A DNA stretch of 64,000 bases from Anaerotignum propionicum (GTDB lineage: Bacteria > Bacillota > Clostridia > Lachnospirales > Anaerotignaceae). The notes beneath the pieces are model-generated. The model was not told the origin of the DNA. It saw only the letters and a program-made list of their open reading frames with translations, and ran no database searches. Positions 59,229 to 64,000 of this stretch are shown one piece after another. How positions within the stretch are numbered: position 1 is the first letter of the stretch; every line of letters begins with the position of its first letter. A program made the position numbers and the translations under genes. The stretch is taken from positions 248,001 through 312,000 of the forward strand of contig NZ_JANGAD010000001.1 of NCBI RefSeq assembly GCF_024461735.1, given 5' to 3'.

Positions 59229-59545
59229 CTCCTTAAAATTTTAGAATGGATTAAATGACTTAGGGCGGCAATGGGATGATATAAAAGCATCCGTGGGCCA
59301 GAGAAAGTCATCACTTCCTTTATTTTTTTACCCATGGAGGGGTTGTAGCAATGTACTTTGCAACTACTGCAAAATGTCTTTGTTTCCATAAAAGGACAGT
59401 GCTCAATTCTTTGATAGGCATAGGAAAGAAGATTATTACAATCTTCACACAAACTTAAGGATGTTTCATGTTTTTTAACACAATACAATTTGATCATGCA
59501 AAGAACCATTTGTTTTTCTTTATTGATTTTTTTTATATGATTCAT
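59225..59545 (-). CDS. nitrous-oxide-stimulated-promoter (YgbA/NOSP) family protein
   Basis: The 106-residue cytosolic protein has 'CMIKLYCVKKHE', 'LCEDCNNLLSYAYQRIEHCPFMETKTFCSSCKVHCYNPSMGKKIKEVMTFSGPRMLLYHPIAALSH', the NOSP/YgbA signature of several cysteines (about eight) that could bind a metal or Fe-S cluster. In enterobacteria ygbA is induced by nitric oxide (known of the family); the job is not settled. It overlaps the downstream DUF454 gene by four bases, a recurring pairing in Clostridia as I recall. The ribosome-binding site before ATG 59545 is weak; an internal start is possible. Confidence 0.85.
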   Translation of the reverse strand: MNHIKKINKEKQMVLCMIKLYCVKKHETSLSLCEDCNNLLSYAYQRIEHCPFMETKTFCSSCKVHCYNPSMGKKIKEVMTFSGPRMLLYHPIAALSHLIHSKILRR

Positions 59546-59568
59546 AGCATTCTAGGAGGCAGAATATT

Positions 59569-59640
59569 TAAAAAAGCACCAGAAACATTTTTTTGAATTT
59601 GTATTTATATCCCTCTTAATAAAATCCAGTGCTTTTTTTA
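59569..59640 (-). terminator. intrinsic terminator of the CydDC-like pair
   Basis: Minus-strand AAAAAAGCACTGG pairs with CTGGTGCTTTTTT across a loop of about 45 nt; it directly follows the second ABC gene. Confidence 0.7.
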
Positions 59641-59663
59641 ATATATATCTGGAATCTGCAATC

Positions 59664-61316
59664 CTAGCTGAGTCGCCCCCTTTCGGCTGAATAAATTTTT
59701 GAAGCAATACCTAAAGTTGATTTTCTATGGGAAACCAAAAGGATTGTAACATTTTCGGCTTCATAAAGGGATTTTAAAATGATTCCCTCATTTAAACTAT
59801 CAAGATTACTGGTGGGTTCATCCAAAAGCATAAAAGGTGCCCCTGAGAGAAATGCTCTTGCCAGACCAATGCGTTGTTTTTCCCCACCTGAAAGCTTATC
59901 CCCCAATTCTCCGATGGAGGTTTCATAACCCTTGGGAAGTGTTTCCACAAATTCATGGAGGGAGGCCTTTTTTGCCGCCGCTATTATTTCATCTTCAGTG
60001 GAATTCGCCTTTGCAAGGCGAATATTGTTGCCAATGGTATCATGAAAGAGGTAGGTTTCCTGTGTGCAGTAACTTTCACTATTACGCAGGGATTTGGTAT
60101 TAATTTCTTCTATCTCGGTACCAGAAAGAGTGATGCTTCCTGAATTTTTGTCCCAAAACCGCATGAGCAGTTTTAACAGGGTGGATTTTCCACAGCCGCT
60201 TTTTCCATGAATACCGATAATACATCCATTTGGTATGTCAATGGAGAGATTTTCTAATATATTTTCTTCATTGTAAGCAAAGGTTAAATTTTGGCATCGG
60301 GCATTTTCAAAGAAAATATTTTGTCCATCTGTTTTTTCTAGAACTTCAGGGGTTTCCTCCAGAAGGGAAAGAACACGTTCTCCGCTAGCCAGGGTATGGG
60401 CTAGATTATTGGAGAGATTACTTAAAGCAACAACAGGTCCAAAGGAGCTCATTAGGGTTACTGTCGCAAGTAAAGCCTTTTCAAATGAAAGAATCCCATT
60501 AGAAAATAGTGTCATTGACGAAAACAGCATGATTGCTGTAAATCCAAGGATTGTGATTTCCGTGATTGCTTTTGTAAAGCCTTCCGCTTCTTTTAGTTTT
60601 TTCTGTTTTTCAGACAAGGCATTTGTTAGGTCATTGATTTCATTCAGGCGGGTAATCGTTTGACCATATTGTAGAAGCTCATCTAGACCACGTAGGCTTT
60701 CCAAAAAAGAAGCGTTCAAATTGCCAACAGTATTGCGATACTCCATCCCATAGGCTTTTATTTTTCTCCCATTTAAAATGGGGATGACAGCACCAATGCA
60801 AATATAGGAGCTTGCGGCGATGACCCCAAGCGTGAGGGAAAAGCTGCCAATAAAGATTACAAAAAGCATAGAAGTAATTACGCCGATTGCAATTGGTGAA
60901 ATGGTATGGGCATAAAAAACCTCTAACAGTTCAATATCTTCTGTGATAATAGAAATTAGATTTCCTTTGTTTCTTCCTTCCAGCTTTGCTGGACATAAGC
61001 GGCGCAATGTAGAAAATACTTTATCTCGTATAATGGCTAATAGCTTAAAAGCAATGTAGTGATTGCAGCTTTGTTCACCGTAGCGAAAGAAACCGCGTAA
61101 TACAGCGAAAAGAATCAGCAGAGAGAAGATGGTATTCAGGGTGAAATAAACTTCGAAGCCAAGGAGTTTCAGTGCTGCACTTGTTCCTAGAATGGTTAAG
61201 GAAATAGAGCAGAGAAAGCCAAGCACTCCTAAAATGATTGCTAAGAGCATGAAATGAAGCAGAGGACGAATAAGCCCAATGAGGCCTGCCATAATTTTAA
61301 TCCCACTTCTACGCAT
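59664..61316 (-). CDS. ABC exporter half-transporter, CydC-like
   Basis: The 550-residue protein has six membrane segments (~15-270) fused to an ATPase (~330-545): Walker A '[17 protein letters not shown]', signature 'LSGGEKQRIGLARAFL', Walker B 'FMLLDEPTSNLD', H-loop 'LLVSHRKST'. The permease part resembles CydC ('GNLISIITEDIELLEVFYAHTISPIAIGV'). CydDC exports thiols/heme-linked reductant for cytochrome bd assembly, yet no cyd genes are here and the organism is an anaerobe, so another substrate is likely. ATG 61316 has a GGCGGTG six bases upstream and overlaps its partner by eight bases; 61337 is an alternative. It forms a heterodimer with the next gene's product by inference. Confidence 0.88.
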   Translation of the reverse strand: MRRSGIKIMAGLIGLIRPLLHFMLLAIILGVLGFLCSISLTILGTSAALKLLGFEVYFTLNTIFSLLILFAVLRGFFRYGEQSCNHYIAFKLLAIIRDKVFSTLRRLCPAKLEGRNKGNLISIITEDIELLEVFYAHTISPIAIGVITSMLFVIFIGSFSLTLGVIAASSYICIGAVIPILNGRKIKAYGMEYRNTVGNLNASFLESLRGLDELLQYGQTITRLNEINDLTNALSEKQKKLKEAEGFTKAITEITILGFTAIMLFSSMTLFSNGILSFEKALLATVTLMSSFGPVVALSNLSNNLAHTLASGERVLSLLEETPEVLEKTDGQNIFFENARCQNLTFAYNEENILENLSIDIPNGCIIGIHGKSGCGKSTLLKLLMRFWDKNSGSITLSGTEIEEINTKSLRNSESYCTQETYLFHDTIGNNIRLAKANSTEDEIIAAAKKASLHEFVETLPKGYETSIGELGDKLSGGEKQRIGLARAFLSGAPFMLLDEPTSNLDSLNEGIILKSLYEAENVTILLVSHRKSTLGIASKIYSAERGRLS

Positions 61317-63048
61317 ATTGTGCACCGCCTTTCCCATATTCCTCCAGGCTCTTCTGTTGATTGAATAGCTGGGAATAGAGAGAATGGGTTTCCATCAGTT
61401 CATTATGGGTGCCATTTTGAAGAATACGCCCTTCATCCAAAACATAAATACAATTGGCATTTACAACATTGGCAAGGCGATGAGAGATTAAAATCACTGT
61501 TTTTGTCTTTGTCAGTTGCTCAATGGCTTTCATGATATAGGCTTCACTCTCTGCATCGATATTTGAAGTAGCTTCATCAAAGATATAAATAGGGGTATTG
61601 TGAAGCAATGCCCGTGCCAAAGCCAGACGTTGCCGCTGACCGCCAGATAGATTGCTTCCTTGCTCAGCAATAGGAGTTTCTAACCCTTTTTCATTTTGAA
61701 TAAAGTCTAAAAAATTTACTCGCTGGAGAACAGAATAAAGCTCCTCATCAGTTGCATCTGGTTTTGCCATTCTTAAATTATAAGCAATTGTTCCTTGAAA
61801 CAGATAGCTATTATGGTTCACAAAAGTAATGCTCTCCATCAGACTTTTTTCACTTAATCTTTTTAACTCAATTCCACCAATTTGTATACTTCCCTTATAA
61901 TCCATTAAAGCACCTTTCAAAAGCCCTGCCAATGTAGATTTACCACAGCCGCTTTTTCCCACCAACGAAATAAAGGTATTTTTGGGTATCTTTAAAGAGG
62001 TATTCTGAAGAATTTTTTTCTCATTCTCATATTGAAAGGAGACATTTTCCAAAAGAATATCAAGGCCTTCAATTGTTTCAGTACCCTTTTGAGAAATGGG
62101 TGTGTCTAAAACTGTAAAAATTTTGTCTGCCGCTGCCATCCCATTCATTGCAATATGAAAGAAAGAGCCCAAAAGTCTGAGGGGGATAAAGAATTCTGCG
62201 GATAGCAAAATGATTGCCATTGTTTGAAATAACCCAATTTTATCATGGGAAAATTCTAAAACAGCAAGAAGAATTCCCATTGAAGCACCACCATAGGCAA
62301 CCAAATCCATAACGGAGATTGAGTTTAGTTGCATGGCGAGAACTTTCATTGTGATTTTACGAAAAGTTTCTGCATTCCCATTCATTTCTTTTTGTTTCAT
62401 CTCGTCTGCCTGATAGATTTTCAGAGTAGTCATTCCCTGTAAGTTTTCCAAAAAAGAATCTCCCAAGTCAGTGTATGCAGTCCAATATTTGCTTAATAAT
62501 TTTTTTGCAAACTTTTGAACAGCAATAATCGAAAGAGGAATAAAAGGGACACATAGAAGCAGAACAACAGATGCTTTGAAACAGATGGTGGAGAGAACAA
62601 AAAACAATGTAATTGGAGCAATCAAGCTATAAAAAAGTTGAGGCAAATATTGTGAAAAATAAATCTCAAGCTGATTTACCCCTTCGGTACTAATTTGCAC
62701 AACCTCGGCTGTAGATATTTTATCCTTATAGCTGGTGCCAATTTGTGTAAGCTTTGTATATATCTTTTCTCTCAAAAGGCGTTTCACATTTTTTGAAGAT
62801 TGAAAGGCTGTTTTTGATGAGAATAAGTTGGCTAAAAAACGAAGAATACCAAAAAGTATTATTATACCACCTGTTTTCTGCGCCAAGGACATATCGATAG
62901 TTCTATTTTGATAGGTTGAATCTATTAAAACGCAAATGGAAAGCATGATGAAAATATTGCAAATCAGACTAAACCATTGTAAAAGAACTGTTGCCACAAT
63001 ATATTTTTTTATATTTGGGGCAAGTTCCAAAAGACGCTTGTGAAACAT
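61309..63048 (-). CDS. ABC exporter half-transporter, CydD-like
   Basis: The 579-residue half-transporter has six membrane helices (~15-300) and an ATPase domain (~335-570): Walker A '[17 protein letters not shown]', signature 'LSGGQRQRLALARALL', Walker B 'IYIFDEATSNID', H-loop 'ILISHRLAN'. 'FLENLQGMTTLKIYQADE..K..M' is typical of the CydD subfamily. It is the first gene of the pair and diverges from a DtxR-like regulator, with a strong promoter at 63130-63158, so metal-dependent control of the exporter is plausible. ATG 63048 is preceded by GGAGGGC. Substrate unknown. Confidence 0.88.
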   Translation of the reverse strand: MFHKRLLELAPNIKKYIVATVLLQWFSLICNIFIMLSICVLIDSTYQNRTIDMSLAQKTGGIIILFGILRFLANLFSSKTAFQSSKNVKRLLREKIYTKLTQIGTSYKDKISTAEVVQISTEGVNQLEIYFSQYLPQLFYSLIAPITLFFVLSTICFKASVVLLLCVPFIPLSIIAVQKFAKKLLSKYWTAYTDLGDSFLENLQGMTTLKIYQADEMKQKEMNGNAETFRKITMKVLAMQLNSISVMDLVAYGGASMGILLAVLEFSHDKIGLFQTMAIILLSAEFFIPLRLLGSFFHIAMNGMAAADKIFTVLDTPISQKGTETIEGLDILLENVSFQYENEKKILQNTSLKIPKNTFISLVGKSGCGKSTLAGLLKGALMDYKGSIQIGGIELKRLSEKSLMESITFVNHNSYLFQGTIAYNLRMAKPDATDEELYSVLQRVNFLDFIQNEKGLETPIAEQGSNLSGGQRQRLALARALLHNTPIYIFDEATSNIDAESEAYIMKAIEQLTKTKTVILISHRLANVVNANCIYVLDEGRILQNGTHNELMETHSLYSQLFNQQKSLEEYGKGGAQYA

Positions 63049-63129
63049 AAAAAAGCCCTCCTAAATAAAAAGTGATACGCTAGTTTGTGCGTACTTCTTA
63101 AAATTTAAACGGGCGAGGTTTATGGCAAG

Positions 63130-63158
63130 ACTATAGCATATTCATAGTTTGATGTCAA
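63130..63158 (-). promoter_or_regulatory. promoter of the CydDC-like operon
   Basis: On the minus strand TTGACA (63153-63158), 17 bp, TATAGT (63130-63135). Transcription would start near 63123. Confidence 0.75.
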
Positions 63159-63190
63159 TTTAAAAAAGAGAGACTTTGCTTCGAGAGGTG

Positions 63191-63219
63191 TTGACAAAAG
63201 AAACAAGGAGTGTTATTTT
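63191..63219 (+). promoter_or_regulatory. promoter of the divergent regulator
   Basis: TTGACA (63191-63196), 17 bp, TATTTT (63214-63219). It starts 33 bp from the divergent promoter, so a regulator bound between them could control both. Confidence 0.6.
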
Positions 63220-63363
63220 CAAAGCATAAATAGTTAGTATAAGAAAACTGGGAGAAAAAGAACAGTCTTGAAAGTTTGTAATTGATTAATATTAGAAATT
63301 TTCAGGTTTAGAAATTGCCAAATGAAGGTGTAATAAAATAACAAAAAAGAGAGGAGATTGAGA

Positions 63364-64000
63364 ATGAAAGAAAGAACGGTTTTAGATGGTTTTACAGAAG
63401 CCCAACTGAAGTATATTTTAATCATAAGTGCACTGCAGGATTCCTATGCCACGCTGACTGGCATTGCGGAAAATTTGGGTGTGAAAAAACCCAGTGCTTG
63501 TCGGATGATTTATCAACTAAAAGATATGGGTGTACTAAAAACAGATGAAAGCAACCGATTTAAGAGAGTTTTTTTAACGGAGTTTGGAAATAGTATTGCT
63601 GCAATGCTGGAGCATCAGCAATATATGATGTACAGACTGTTAACCCAGCAATTGGGAACAGATTCGGAGACAGCTCAGCGTCAGGTAGAGAAGCTTCTTG
63701 GGAAGCTAGAGCCAGAAGTGGTGTCTCTTTTGGAGGTTAAATTTAATGGGCTTTGTGAAGAGGATGGTTTTCGTGAAGAGATTTATGACGCAAAGCAATG
63801 GGAGAGTCCAGGTGATGGCAGTTATTTCATTCCATTTACAATTTTAAAGGCTGATAGCGACATGATATCCATGGGTAATAAAGGATTTGAACATCCTTGT
63901 ATTTTGGTGTTTAATAACGAAAAACAAGAGGTAGTATTAAAATCAAGGGATATTTTTTATAAATCTATTTTAGGAAAATGCCTTTATGGAAAATTAAGCT
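63364..64000 (+). CDS. DtxR/MntR-like metal-dependent regulator, cut by window end
   Basis: The frame from ATG 63364 (GAGAGGAG upstream) runs open for 212 codons to the window end. The N-terminal winged helix is 'EAQLKYILIISALQDSYATLTGIAENLGVKKPSACRMIYQLKDMGVLKTDESNRFKRVFLTEFG'; a helical region 'AMLEHQQYMMYRLLTQQLGTDSETAQRQVEKLLGKLEPEVVSLLE' resembles the metal-sensing dimer domain of DtxR/MntR/IdeR proteins. The C-terminal half extends past the usual ~140-residue size and may hold an SH3-like FeoA domain. It diverges from the ABC exporter genes, which it probably represses when metal is present. Confidence 0.7.
   Translation, partial: MKERTVLDGFTEAQLKYILIISALQDSYATLTGIAENLGVKKPSACRMIYQLKDMGVLKTDESNRFKRVFLTEFGNSIAAMLEHQQYMMYRLLTQQLGTDSETAQRQVEKLLGKLEPEVVSLLEVKFNGLCEEDGFREEIYDAKQWESPGDGSYFIPFTILKADSDMISMGNKGFEHPCILVFNNEKQEVVLKSRDIFYKSILGKCLYGKLS

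Noticed and set aside
1..64000. rRNA genes, CRISPR arrays, complete insertion sequences, replication origin
   Set aside because: None were seen; no rRNA-like conserved blocks, no transposase, and no dnaA-box cluster.

Overview
The window comes from a low-GC, anaerobic, Gram-positive member of the Clostridia. The strongest pointer is the set at 46588-51476, an lcdC-lcdA-lcdB-pct cluster for the acryloyl-CoA (direct reduction) route from lactate or alanine to propionate. From memory its proteins look nearly identical to the characterised enzymes of Clostridium (now Anaerotignum) propionicum, so an Anaerotignum species is the best guess; this was not checked by any search. Ferredoxin-linked 2-oxoacid oxidoreductase, a TSCCPA-type [FeFe]-hydrogenase-like protein and type III glutamine synthetase fit the same lifestyle.

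Layout. 1-3100 looks like the end of an integrated element: a 5'-truncated P-loop ATPase, a small ORF, a secreted Kelch/BIG2 protein, then a tRNA-Pro(CGG)-like 3' half with no 5' half, flanked by tandem 11-bp repeats and inverted copies of a hairpin. 3100-10400 holds envelope and miscellaneous genes (copper-amine-oxidase-like repeat protein, LysM 5'-nucleotidase, EamA transporter, tRNA-Thr, a berberine-bridge-type flavoenzyme). 10400-12900 is a NifX-MinD-MinD-NifX cassette. 14031-18426 is a division/wall cluster (murA, divIB, DUF881, sbp, ftsZ). 19113-26475 is a complete Pho unit: a circularly permuted PstS preceded by PhoP-box-like repeats, then pstCAB, phoU, an HD-domain gene, phoP and phoR. 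27008-29028 carries the hydrogenase-like gene behind a leader with two terminator-like hairpins, plus an ECF S-component. 29541-32641 is nadABC. A small minus-strand gene with a LexA-type operator and glnN follow. 36008-39372 is a 2-oxoacid:ferredoxin oxidoreductase operon headed by a P-loop ATPase. A candidate structured RNA precedes zapA; then come a U32 peptidase and an FtsW/PBP pair. The lcd-pct operon is followed on the minus strand by a hybrid kinase/HD-GYP pair, an SLH-CAP protein, a DUF454/NOSP pair and a CydDC-like ABC exporter that diverges from a DtxR-like regulator cut by the window end.

How it fits together. LcdC uses ATP to inject an electron into LcdAB, which dehydrates lactoyl-CoA made by Pct; 2-oxoacid oxidation and hydrogenase-type proteins share the ferredoxin pool; PhoPR-PstSCAB-PhoU handles phosphate. 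The least explained items are the tRNA-half junction, the structured RNA before zapA, the double terminators in the hydrogenase leader, the doubled promoter and mini-ORF before lcdC, the LexA-box small gene and the permuted PstS.

Limits: everything is by reading. Family names rest on recognised motifs; residue positions are approximate unless tied to a motif; promoters and terminators are sequence matches only.
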